DNA of 64,000 nucleotides, from positions 15,339,011-15,403,010 of the forward strand of contig NC_135125.1 of NCBI RefSeq assembly GCF_050908995.1, read 5' to 3'. This stretch comes from Andrena cerasifolii (Eukaryota > Arthropoda > Insecta > Hymenoptera > Andrenidae). Under the pieces are notes generated by a model that was not told the origin of the DNA, did not search any database, and saw nothing but the letters and a program-made list of their open reading frames with translations. This document shows positions 11,984 through 23,273 of the stretch, piece by piece. Within the stretch, counting starts at the first letter, position 1; every line of letters starts with the position of its first letter. The translations under genes and the position numbers were made by a program.

Positions 11984-12360
11984 AAAAACCATCGAAGACA
12001 TAGACGAGATGAAATGAATCAGGGAAAACCATCGAAGACATCGACGAGATGAAATGAATCAGAGAAAACCATCGAAGACATCGACGAGATGAAATGAATC
12101 AGAGAAAACCATCGAAGACATCGACGAGATGAAATAAATCAGGAAAAACCATCGAAGACATCGACGAGATGAAATGAATCAGAGAAAACCATCGAAGACA
12201 TCGACGAGATGAAATAAATCAGGAAAAACCATCGAAGACATGAAATGAATCAGGGAAAACCATCGAAGACATCGACGAGATGAAATGAATCAGAGAAAAC
12301 CATCGAAGAAATTCACGAAAATGAAATAAATCATTTAAACCCATCGAAGAAATACACAAA
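11984..12360. repeat. 40-bp tandem repeat array
   Basis: About ten copies share the core CCATCGAAGACATCGACGAG. The exact 40-bp period is seen at ATCGAAGACA 11991, 12031, 12071, 12111, 12151, 12191 and 12231; later copies carry a deletion and decay. Reading frames across it contain stops (GAAATGA, GAAATAA), so it is not a coding repeat. Confidence 0.9.
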
Positions 12361-12578
12361 ATAGAACGACTCGCGCAAAATTCTCGAAAGTATGTATGGA
12401 AATAGGACAGATGATGGAAAACGACCGAAGAAATCAGATTTGACATTCGCAAAACAATAAAATTTTAAATGACTTACCGAACCCCAAAATTTCATCAGCA
12501 CCAAGCGAATAAACGAACCCAGGCCAGAGGGGTGAGGGGCTGACCAGGTCCCCAGGATGTCCAGCAGTTCCGAATGGT

Positions 12579-12733
12579 CCAGGTGGCTCGGCAGCTCCGG
12601 GGGGAGGGGGAGGAAGAACCAGGTCCCCAGGAAGTCCAGTGGATCCAGGTGGCTCGGCAGCTCCGGGAGGAGGGGGAGGAAGAACCAGGTCCCCAGGAAG
12701 TCCAGTGGATCCAGGTGGCTCGGCAGCTCCAGG
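12579..12733. repeat. 66-bp GC-rich minisatellite
   Basis: CCAGGTGGCTCGGCAGCTCC recurs at 12579, 12645 and 12711, a 66-bp unit (22 codons), with the last copy partial. Open frames on both strands through it arise from the repeat. Because the unit length is a multiple of three, they look like repetitive proteins. Confidence 0.9.
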
Positions 12734-15022
12734 GTTCCCGGAGGTCCTTCAAGTCCGGAGGACCGACGACGACGACTGAGTACATGAAGATCTGTGAGCT
12801 CCTTATGTAGACTTCGAGGAATGATGTCCCCCGATGAAAACAAGGTCGACGGTTAGTTACAATTGCGAAATCCAGCGAATTCTTCGGCAAAAATGGATTT
12901 TCGGCTAAAATATCCATTCCAGTGGCTATTGCTGTGACAAATAATGTTAACAACATTTACACTAACCGCCCAGTATAAATTATTATTAACTATAATCGAT
13001 AGAACTCGAGATATCAAGCAATTTGTAACATTTGGCCTTGGATTTGCAAATGATTTTCTGCGCCGACTGAATTCTCTTTTATTCTCAATATTTAATCGTT
13101 CGATACATTAATGTTAATGCTTATACATATCACGTAGTATTATTTATAATGTATAAATACGTTTTAGTTGAACTTAGTGTAAGTGAATAGTTGCAGGAAT
13201 ATTTGGAGAAATATGAGTGGGATACTTGTTTCTCCCCCTTAGTTACTAACATCGGCGAAGTATAGGCTAAAACGATAGACCTATCACCTTATGGGAATTC
13301 GTAGAGGCACGGTACTCTATGAAACACTTTTTGGCAGGCACAGGTACTGACTCTACAATCGCGTTGCACACGATTACAAAATCATTTTCTGTTTTTAAAC
13401 ATCCTTCAGTTTCTGAAAAAGTCTTCTAAGTAACGGGTATATCTGAATGGAATCCTGTTAAATTAAAAGGCCTCCCACATGGTCCAGTAATCGATGAAAT
13501 TGAGAAATCACGAGATAATATGCCATGCACACACTTGACTGAACCGATGAATTTCTCAGGGCTAGACAAACTTTTAAGACACTCATGCATCATGCAACTT
13601 TCTGCGAGACTTTTAAAATTAGATTTTACTGTAAATTTCAGTGTTGGCGGTAAACTAATATTAGGGGCAAACGGAATCCAATTATTATTACTTCACTGGA
13701 ATGATTAAACAGTGCATTAGAAACTTGTGGGAATATCAGTAACAGCGTGAATTTTTAATACTTTTTTCGGCGCGCGATACGTGAAAGGGTTCGCAAGGGT
13801 ACGCAAAGTGCTAATAAACAATGTCATCTTGCAATTTATAGCTTGCACGGGCTTTGAAGAAATGCCATTTCTGAACGCCATAGTGTCTTGATCCACGAAA
13901 TGGATTTTCGGAGAGAAATCCGCCTGAGTCGTTGACCAACCGAGCCAAAGCATACCGTAACAAAAGCCTACCCTCTTATGTCAAACTCTCTCTCTAACCA
14001 AGTCACACGTATACAAGTGCGCACACACCTTTCAGCATTTCAACACATTTCAGAGTAGTTGCTGAGTTGGACGCTGTTCATGAACAGAGGTCGCTAAATT
14101 CAGTCCTGAAATTATGGGTCGGTAACACAGATTGGGTGGCGACACGAAGTCCCATAAGGTGATAGGTCTATTCTATACCTCGTCTGTGGTTATGGTATGC
14201 TTTGGCTCGGTTGGTCAACGACTCACGCGGATTTCTCTCCGAAAATCCATTTCGTGGATCAAGACACTATGGCGTTCAGAAATGGTATTTCTTCAAAGCC
14301 CGTGCAAGCTATAAATTGCAAGATGACATTGTCTATTGTCATAGGTCTATTCTATACCTCGTCTGTGATATAATGCTTATTGGTAAAAGCTATATTTTAT
14401 ATGCAATATAATAAAGTACGACAACATATAAATTTCATTAAATAACTATCTGCATTACCCACTGCTACTTGGAATCAGTGACAACAAACACAGACGAGGT
14501 ATCCGCCTGCGATAAAAATACTTACATATACTTCTTCGGAGTACCTTCTGTCGTTAATAAGAATTTCAAAAAGTCAAGGACCTTCTTTGTCGATAGCTGA
14601 TCACCCCATCTAATTCATACCTAACTTATCGCCACGAGAGATTCAAATTAAAAAGTGAACAGATGTATTTCGTTGATTCGAATTAAGTACTCGTAATTCG
14701 CACAACATAGCATCTTGATTGATCATCAAATAGCCCAACTTGGCCATCAGTATCGAAGCCCTTACTGATGTACGATTATAAGTACGCATAGAATTATACC
14801 GAACCGAATATATTAATGCCAATCGTAACGTACGTTGTTTGCAGAACAGTTTTAGATCAACCGTTATTTTATTCCTCCTTAACTGTACATATTAGGCAAT
14901 AAACATGAATTAAAACTTAAAAGAAAGAAGTCAATACTTTGAGTGTGTAATAAATATAAAGCACGCAACTTGAAGTTGGATGGAGAGCAAGCGGTGCACG
15001 CCGACGGAATTCAAGTAAAGAT

Positions 15023-15028
15023 TTTATT
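15023..15028 (-). terminator. Candidate polyadenylation signal for Polycomb
   Basis: TTTATT on the + strand is AATAAA on the - strand. It follows a long AT-rich stretch without genes downstream of the Polycomb stop codon. Other hexamers exist, so the true site is uncertain. Confidence 0.3.
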
Positions 15029-16231
15029 GAAATATAAGGAATCTGTACCAGACAGAACTAAAATTACCGTTGAATTTGGTACTACCGGGGTTCACATATC
15101 GTATATGCCTGCGTAATCGCTGGATTATCATTTTTCTTGTTATCTCTCCGTGTGTATCGTTATAAGTAGTCTGAATATTCTATAAGTACAGAAACAATAT
15201 ATCGAAGGTACGGGCACAGTCTATTCTCGAAAGTTCTAAAGCTAAAAAAGGATCATCTTCTAGACCTGCAGTAGTTCTCACGACTTTACATTTACAACTT
15301 AGGGGGGGAGTGGGTCTCGCTTCGTCTATTTACAAAATTAATAACCGAAAATGGTCTAAAGCTACGCACTCTTTCTCTCTCTCTCTCCCTCTCTTTCGTT
15401 CCGTTATCGTATAGAGTGTAAGTTCTGACTATTTACAATTTTTACAGGATACCTCTCTCTCCCGCTCTCTTTTTCTCTGATTCAATATACAGCATTACAT
15501 TTTACAACAATTTAAACGTGTACTTGAATCCCGTTGCAACTCGCGTTGCAAGCGAATTGTGACCTAATTGTACACAAATTGCCCCATTCTTTTTCTCAAA
15601 AAAAAAAGAAGATAAATCGCTATTTCTCGCTGGATCTGTCGGAAATCGATTGTAAGTGTCGAAAGGAAACTCAATCGGTTCCGGAATTACCAATGCTTTT
15701 AAATTATAAGAAAGCTCCTTGCATTACCAGGTACAGAAAAAAACAGTTGCATCGTTTGATTTTGTTTTCCTCTTTGTCTCTTTTTTTTTTCTTTAACGGG
15801 GCGCATTGCATACACAGTCTAATAATACTATACTAAGAATGTAAAAACCTAAAAATTTTTATATTAGTTACAATAAATAAGCAACGTATATGTTTTAAGT
15901 TTTACACTTATTATATTACTTTTAACTATATATCACGGATCTTTTTACTGGTTCTGAATGGTGCACGCGCGAAACTGGGTTACGGTGCTAAAGTTGTTTA
16001 AAAATTAAACCGATGCTCTCGAGCGGTAGCATTAGTTGTAAAGTTCGACAAGATTAGAATTTGGTTGTTGTACTCGATTTCTTCCGTTCAAGATGACCGT
16101 TCGAGGTAGGAACATCTATTTGGTGACACGCAGCAATCTCGACAACCTATCCAGGAAATAAAATTGCGCTTCCGCGGATATGCGTTTAAACGATCACTAA
16201 ATATCGTTGGAATCGAATTACGCGCAACGAA

Positions 16232-16234
<3 letters not shown>

Positions 16235-16288
<54 letters not shown>
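16235..16288. repeat. (TC)27 microsatellite
   Basis: An uninterrupted TC dinucleotide run of about 54 bases lies in the probable Polycomb 3' UTR. It would read as GA in the transcript. Confidence 0.97.
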
Positions 16289-16291
<3 letters not shown>

Positions 16292-17791
16292 CTCGTCTCA
16301 GACACTTTACGCGCAGTCAGTCCTTATAAACATACAAATGAAAAACATTCGAAGGTATAAAAAAAATGCAACAGCTAACATTAAATAACACGAAATCGAT
16401 TCATAACAAAAACTGGAAACTGATAGAACACGTTTCATGGTGTCACAAAGTGATCGCGCGAAATGTCGTTGACAAACGTGTATTATTTTCTTCGCCTTCT
16501 CTTCTTTCTATGAATCGGACGTGTGATTGCGATAACGATCCAATGAAATCAATCTTTCCTTTTCAACGCGTTTCCATCGAATCTTTAAGGTCTACGAACG
16601 AATGGTATATACCACCTCTCTTTTCCGTAGCGGTGTTTACTCGCTAAGAGAAAAGAAGAAAAAATTATATAAAGAAACAGAGATGTTTAGTGGTAAATAC
16701 AATTATATAATATCATAATACGCTGAGAAATACGTCGTCAAGATTAATAACGTTAGCTCTCTTTTTTTTTTCTCTATACTCGAAAATTTCACTTCCTTTT
16801 TATCCTTCCGTTTCAAATTCGCTTCTACGAAGCAGCTTCGATATTCTAAAAACGAATTAGAAAAATATTCTCTTTCCAGATCTGTACTATTTTATCAATA
16901 GTAAAATTCAAAATTATCTGGTTTACACGCAGTCTCCTCGGCTGAATCTCTATATTGAAGCGGAAATGCAATCGATCGGGAAATCGTGTTATCCTCTAAC
17001 GTTTTCAGATCTCTTTAGTACACAGTTAAAGGTCTATCAAGCGTTTTTAAAATGTACAAGTATTGTATCACGACATGACAAAAACCCGTGACGTATTATT
17101 TCACTCCTGCAAGATCGTCGATAGTTTCGCCCCTATCGCCTATCTCGCGCGCACTTCTCCACAAAACTGAAGCCAAGCATTCAATTTCCGGTTCAAAGAA
17201 GATTAATCAAATTTCAGGCTCACACTTCTGCCGGAAGTTCCGAGAACTTGATTTGGAACGTACGTACCGGGAAAGCGAGTAGCAAGCTTTTCGGAAGTTC
17301 CTCTTTACCCGCCCTTTGTGACCACGAGAAGTCCGTCTCTTAGAAAAGTTTTAATCGCTACAGTCGATATACAGGGAATTTAAGAACCGTAGGCGCGAAG
17401 TTAACCGAGTAACAGAGTTCATAGAAAGATCTTCGTAAACCTAGGTTCGTAAATTAATCGTTCCCGGGCAATTCAGTTCTTTTAGCAAGCTGAGTGAATT
17501 CCAACCACCCAAGCTGAGGGCTACCAATTATACCAACGGCACAAACGCTAGTTACACTAGCTTCCACAGAAACTGAATATCCCCAGGAACGATTTCATTT
17601 CGAAATCTACATGTATACTAAAACCCTTCTGTCTCCTTCCCATAAATCCCATTAACCCGCTTAAGTCCGCGCCCGAAGCTCTGAAATGCCCTGTATACCT
17701 TTGGCTTAACACTCGACGTGCGAAAATAATTTATATTTACAATGGTTCCATTATAATTTCACAGTGAAACGTCCCCCGTGCTAGAAGAACG

Positions 17792-20700
17792 TTAATAGAT
17801 ATCGCTCTTAGGATCCCTCTCCCGGAAGAATCCCTTTTCAGTCTTACACTCCCTGATGGTAACGGTCTTCAGATTCACCGTGACGTCCGTGATGAACACC
17901 TGATCGGCGACCGGATTCCTCGCGTGCCAGTAATCCGTGCCGGGGCTGGAGAGAGGGACGTACACGTCTGCTGTTTTCGTGATCTCCGTTTGCTTCATAC
18001 TTGACGTGTTATTGTTATTATTGTTATTATTATGGTTACTGTTATTGTTGTTATTATTATGACTATGATGCCCGTTCACAACAGTGGGTAACCTGTTGTT
18101 GTTCGTGTAAGAGTCCGTGGGGGTGGGCGACTTGTGACCGTTCGCGTCCACCGTCACGGTCCCGTTCGACTTCTCCTGTTTTTGCTCCAGCAGGTGCCTC
18201 TTCTTGGTGGGCTGCTCCAATGGCGTGTCTATCTGGGGGGATAGAGGCGCCGGCGGTGCACGCGGCAGCGAGGGCGGTGGGCCGTGCGGCACGTCAGCCT
18301 CGGGGCGCTTTTTGTCCTGCACCGCTGGCGCTGGTGTCGTCGGCACCGCCGGAAGTGGTTCCTCTGGCGTCGACTTCACGCTGGAGGAGGACGGCCTCCT
18401 GCCGTTAACCTTGTGACTCTGAAACGACGTTCAGCTAACCTTCGTGGTTCTAGGAACTAGCGTTGTAATTTACTCAAGGGCAGCTCGTATGCAAAAATTC
18501 CTCAACAAATTGTATTCCCCGCTTCTTCTATTCATTTCTTTTTCAGCTAAACGATGCTTAGTGTTTCAATACGACACGCAGCGAATGTCGATGGACGTAA
18601 AGGGCTCGACTATCATCTCGAATCATTTATTCACCGCGAATTCATACGAAAACTCTTTCTTGTACTACGACTAGAATGCGAAGATACGCAAACTTGGCAT
18701 TATCCGCCGGATGCTTTCACATACGACTGCTCTTAAATATTTACAGGACGCAATCGCAACCCGAACAAGCGCTTTTTAGATGGAATTGAGGTTAAAGCGG
18801 AGCTTATAAACATCAACCCCCTAAAGTTCTTAGCTTTAGTACAGAATACTGATATTATTCGCTACTTCTGATTTGTAATGAGGAAGACTAAATAATAACG
18901 AACCCCGCATAGAAACGCTACCCTCTCAATTTACGAATCTGACTCTGGCATCAGTATATTAAAGCTAAGGTAATCAACTCCGCGCAAAGAACACTCGTTC
19001 AGGTTCTGATTTGCTGATGAGAAAATAGGCTGGTACTAACGTGGTAAGAAGGAGACGTAGGGTTACTCTTCAGAGGCAACAACCGAGGAATCTTATTCGG
19101 CGGTGGACTTCCGCTACCGCTGCTGGGGCTGCTGGTGGTAATGGTGACTCCGATTTTCCCCGACTCTTTGCTGAGAACCTCGGCTTTCCTCTTTGTGCCC
19201 GTTGGCTCTCTCCTAGGTAACAGGGGGCTGTCCACGCTGCTGTTGGAACTGTCCGAATCAACACTGAACGCGGACGCCGATAGCTCCGGGGCGGTAGGCG
19301 ATTCGTGTCCATCGAGAGAACTCGGAAGCGTGTCTTCGTCAGGCGCTACGGGATTCAAGCGAGGAACCGACGTACTTCCGGTAGTCGACTCGTCCTGACT
19401 GTCCTCCCCGACCCGCTCGTCTCCGCCAGGTTCTGGCTCGACTACCATGTTGGCCAAAACTTGCTCCTTTACGTGGAGAAATTGAGGAATAATTAAACTC
19501 TGCTGTTTATCCCTAATTCCACGAGTCGATATGAAAAATGCTAGTGATAATTACAAATATCGTCCTTCTACTACGCGAGTCAATCAGACGGCGTCCGAAC
19601 CTTCGTCGTATTAAATGGTACAAATGTACAATTATGCGCAGTTAAATGAATTTAGAAGTAAAAGTGCCGCTGTTTATTTCTGAATAATCTGCTTACACTG
19701 TATCTGGTGTCCCTCCGCCTGGGTCTTCTCGTATTTACTACAACATCCGCGCCTTTTTGACTTTCCTCGTACAATTCGATTAATCTGACGTCTAAAATGT
19801 TCTCTTCCGGTTCCCACGTGTTGTATCTGAAATACGGAAGAAAGTGTTTATTCGCGGGTTTCTTTAAACAGAATTAACGATTCTATTGTCTTCGACTTAC
19901 TTTTTACTCCATCCTTTCCATTTCACGAAATACTCCACTTTACCCTGTAATCAGATCAATAATTTACATGTTAATATTGATCTTGCTACGTCTGTGAGTG
20001 ATTATGAAGATCATTTTTACGGAAGTTTAATTTTATATATACTGACACATTCATGCTTGTTATACATTTATAGGAAAGCAACATGTAAAATGGATAAAGG
20101 AATATATATGACAATCTGTACCGTGTGTGTGTATTAATTGATTTTTCATGAACACAAAGTGACATAGATTATAAGGGAGCTCGCATGATAGCATTGAGCG
20201 CTCCGTTTTTTAAAAGTTTCCCTCCTCTGTGCACGAACGTAATCCCCGTCGTGTTTAAATATATAAACGATAACAGGACAAAGATCGCCTTCGGGTGTTA
20301 ATTAAAAAAGTATTCGTGCTTTGAAAAGAGTTACGTTGAGAACTGTTTACTCCATTCTGCTTAATCTCTACAATAAATCAAGAATGACAAAGGATTTATT
20401 GTGACAATGGAGGGATCGCAAGGGATTTAAATCGATACTCGTAAACTGAACGTTCAAGTCTAATGTTTCTGCAGCGAAATGAATCATGCTCTACCGTAAA
20501 GTTAGAACACCACAATATAGCCACTACCCTATAACAACATGAGACATTCTTCGACCAAAAATGGGAGATCTTTAATTCTCAACAGTGCTCAATTTAAATT
20601 TTCCGTTTTACAAATCCTAGAGCCTGATTCTCAATGAAACATATCTCGATTAGCACGAGGATTACTCCATCTGTGAGTAATCTACCGAATGAATTACTAT

Positions 20701-21824
20701 CGATATCTAACCTTCCGGTATGCAACGATATATCCAATAACAAACAAGTCAGCCTCCTAACCTCTGCTCGCGGTACTCCGAACCTGGAGATTCCGCGGCT
20801 CCAGCAAGGAGAATGTGTAGCATAGCTATCGGAATAAAAGGCAGCCACATCTACATGGCAATTGACATTCCTATAGGAACATAACCTATGAACCCTCGGC
20901 GCCAGTCGCCGGGCATGTTGTAACGTGCGGAATCGAGCCGATCGCAAAGATCCGTTTCGCGCGTCTGCGTCGAAGAGCGGATCTTCGAATCTATCTCGAT
21001 GGCATAGGGTCGATAAAACGGACGGCGTTGACTTCCACGAGAGCCGATGGCACGTCTCACCTATTGGCCATCGGCCAACGAACGAGAGCGTGCCGGACCG
21101 GTCGTGGTGCGCAGCCAGTATGACAGTTGGAAAACAATGACATAACTGTGCAGGGGTATAGACACACGTCGGTTTGTATCGCGCATGAGCCACTGGCAGC
21201 TGAGATGTCTCCCTCTCACGCGTGTTTTATGTCGATTTACAATGTTGCCAGCCTCGAAGCGTCGTTATCCGTGCCTCGATATCGCCGGCACGACGGGAGC
21301 TATTTTTTGGCAACCCACACGGAAGTTCATGCATGACAATGGGGCAAGCTGAGCTTTTGTACGCGCGCAAACATAATTCCCGGTGGAATTTGTTATCTAA
21401 CTTGGAGACGTATGGCAGTAGAAATGAGCTCTCGAGGAATTGGCACTAACCTCACAATTCTAGGTATATGAACTTCTAAGGCATTCGATCGGGGGGTGAA
21501 TTAAAGGATTTGATTCTCTATTAGAGTATGGGGTGTATATTATTAATAATGAGTGTAATAGCGTTGAGTAGGAGAGAGAGATATTAGGAAGCATTGTGCA
21601 TTATAGAAATTGTATGCCACGGGGAGGGGCAGAATCATTGGGATGTGTAGCAGGAGAGAGAAAGAGTTTGCGAAGAAGAGAAGGAAATGGCAACGGCGCT
21701 TAGACAAACAGAATCCGTATTGTGGCGCCATCGAACGGCGACGGTCGGAATTCTTATCACTTACCCGCTTTTCCCTCTTCTTCGTAATCCGTTCCGCGGC
21801 GTAAACTCTGTCACCCAGATCCAT
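17792..21824 (-). CDS. Pc: Polycomb chromodomain protein (CBX/PRC1 subunit)
   Basis: Exons in coding order: 21765-21824, 19901-19944, 19697-19826, 19041-19466, 17792-18418. Junctions are GT-AG and in phase; the total of 1287 bp encodes 428 aa. The chromodomain (about residues 7-57) is split over three exons and begins VYAAERI, continuing VEYFVKWKGW and YNTWEPEENILD. The aromatic cage that binds H3K27me3 is intact at Y8, W29 and W32. The C-terminal Pc box (about 393-420: VFITDVTVNLKTVTIREC, then GFF) binds the RING1/Sce subunit. Between them are Ser/Pro-rich, basic (TGTKRKAE, PTKKRH) and Asn-rich segments. The protein silences Hox and other genes in the nucleus as part of PRC1. The start is the ATG at 21822-21824 in a good context (ATCATGG). 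Identification is very secure. Confidence 0.97.
18001..18072 (-). repeat. Asn-codon trinucleotide tract in the Polycomb coding sequence
   Basis: The + strand reads ATT/GTT triplets, giving AAT/AAC codons on the - strand. They encode a His/Asn tract with runs of six and eight Asn around residues 337-357 in the linker before the Pc box. Such tracts vary in length between species and individuals. Confidence 0.9.
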
Positions 21825-22662
21825 GATGTTTTAATCCTTGTTCTCTGTACGAGTATCGAGGTTGTTAATATATCCAATGGGGAAGCGATTGCTGTCACTA
21901 TTGAAGCACGCCGAGCAACGTAACACCATATGTACCGGCACTGGTTCGGATGCTTGTATTCGATCGGGATGACACACGCGTAAACACACGATAAAACGAT
22001 AGACGATGGTCGTCCCTCACCGTACGGAATGTGGCGTTAATCTCACTGAACGCTCGTGCAGCAGTTTAGCGCGCGCGACGTTCTCACAGCATGAAAGTAC
22101 AGGACGGCCACGTGTTTGGTGAAGGCCGATCAATCCGATCGCATCCTCGACGTGTTGAGCATCTTCAACGGGAATCATGTGAAGTGAGACGCGGCACGTG
22201 TTGTCTCGGATACGAGAACGCTCGGCATCGCTCGATGTTTTCCGCACAGATCGCAGGCCCGACCGACCGACCGACCGGTGATTAGAGTGGCTGCTATTTC
22301 AGCGGCGAGGTGGCAATGCGGCCGATGTTTTTTGAATGGCCAGTAGTCGCGGCAAGACCGGCGAACACGAGCGAAGTCGGCGTACAAGCACGTCCCATCG
22401 GGAAGGGGATTTCAGGCGGCACGGTTTGCGCGCCGCGAGTTTCTTCTTCGCTTGTTCACCGGACGAATATCCCGGGTACGATATTTCGTCGAGCACCACG
22501 GCCCACACGGCTGCGTTTCGTCGCTCTTATCCCTCGGTGTCGCCCGTGGTTGTGTACAGAAAGGACTTGGGTGGTTTCTGTGTGTATGTGTGCTGGCCGG
22601 CAACACGTTTTCTGCTTCTGCTGCTGCTGCTGCTCCCTTCGTGCGAGATCGGAGCTCTCTCG

Positions 22663-22670
22663 TGACGTCA
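22663..22670. promoter_or_regulatory. CRE/ATF-type palindrome TGACGTCA
   Basis: A perfect 8-bp TGACGTCA sits in the GC-rich region upstream of Polycomb. This is the consensus site for CREB/ATF bZIP factors. A short motif can occur by chance in 64 kb; the GC-rich promoter-like setting raises its plausibility. Confidence 0.3.
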
Positions 22671-23232
22671 GCGATTCCCCCTCACCTCGTAAACACCAAA
22701 CATGGCCGTCGTACGGATATACGCTGGTCGAGTGCGTCCCAAGCTGACGATGAAAACTAATGTTGGTACAGGCACTGGCGGCTCCAGAATCCGCGTGCGA
22801 ACCGCGGAAACGCGTTTCCAATTGGCGTGAACACCGGACAGGCTTCCTATGTGCGATTATAGGAAAATTGGAGCGATCGACTCGCAGCGTCTAGCACATT
22901 CTGCGGATCGAGGCCGACTAGAGCCGAGGTCTGCCGAACTCCCCTCGCTGGCTTAGTGGACTCGCCCGACCCGCTCGAGGTTAGACGGGGAGGGGGTAAC
23001 GGTAGAGAAAGAGCACCGAACGGGGGAGGGGGGAGCTCTCAACGGTACGTGCGCCGACACACACACGGCGAGCAGAGAGAGAAAGATGGGGAAAGCAGAA
23101 GAAGGAGAGCGTGATTGAGTGTGACCGACCGACGGTGAGGAGGGGCAGGGTGAAGAGGGAGAGGAGAGCAAGCGCAATGGAGGTAGGGAAGAGAGACAGC
23201 GCGACCAGGAGCGCCGTCCTCGGAACAAGAAA

Positions 23233-23273
23233 GCTGCCTGCCTGCCTGCTTGCCTGCCTGCCGCCTGCTTGCT
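23233..23273. repeat. CTGC-rich tetranucleotide repeat
   Basis: An imperfect run of CCTG/CTTG units (GCCTGCCTGCCTGCTTGCC and on) about 41 bases long lies in the GC-rich Polycomb upstream region. Confidence 0.85.

Larger units (their letters stand above)
10326..14188. mobile_element. Inner 3.86-kb DNA transposon of the same family, inserted in the outer copy
   Basis: Its ends are inverted CACAGACGAGGTATAGAATA, flanked by 7-bp GTTACGG (10319-10325) and GTTATGG (14189-14195), which differ at one base. The interior holds two small hairpins (11073-11164), a 40-bp tandem array (11984-12360), a 66-bp minisatellite (12579-12733) and only short reading frames (104 aa at 11251-11565; 170 aa over the repeats on the - strand; 62 aa at 13520-13708). 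None is recognisable as a transposase. A further degenerate end-like segment occurs near 13260 (GATAGACCTATCACCTTATG). It is probably a non-autonomous or decayed element. Confidence 0.85.
10092..14367. mobile_element. Outer DNA transposon (413-bp deletion derivative), interrupted by a second copy
   Basis: The outer element comprises 10092-10325 and 14189-14367. Its ends are inverted copies beginning CACAGACGAGGTATAGAATA (27 bp shared), and it is flanked by a perfect 7-bp duplication ATATAAT (10085-10091 and 14368-14374). Without the internal insertion it would be about 413 bp, so it is non-autonomous. Its left 234 bp match, inverted, the right end of the inner element, and its right part matches the inner element's sequence at about 13810-13966. 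It is therefore an internally deleted relative. The superfamily is not clear: 7-bp duplications have been described for P-like and Dada-like elements, but no transposase domain is recognisable. Confidence 0.85.
14375..17791 (-). other. 3' flank and probable long 3' UTR of Polycomb
   Basis: I see no coding region here. The sequence is AT-rich with CT-rich tracts (15365-15400, 15460-15480, 16235-16288). Candidate - strand polyadenylation hexamers lie at 15023-15028 and near 14868, so the Polycomb 3' UTR could be up to about 2.8 kb. A stray 14-bp copy of the transposon end (CACAGACGAGGTAT) sits at 14489-14502. Confidence 0.5.

Noticed and set aside
12331..12956. Repetitive proteins on both strands (170 and 153 aa), some collagen-like
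   Set aside because: They are produced by the 66-bp minisatellite, whose length is a multiple of three; there is no Gly-X-Y register and no conserved flanks.
20594..21193. 199-codon open frame on the - strand inside Polycomb intron 1
   Set aside because: No domain, no splice signals in a consistent phase, and opposing frames of similar size. The Polycomb exons on both sides join in phase without it.
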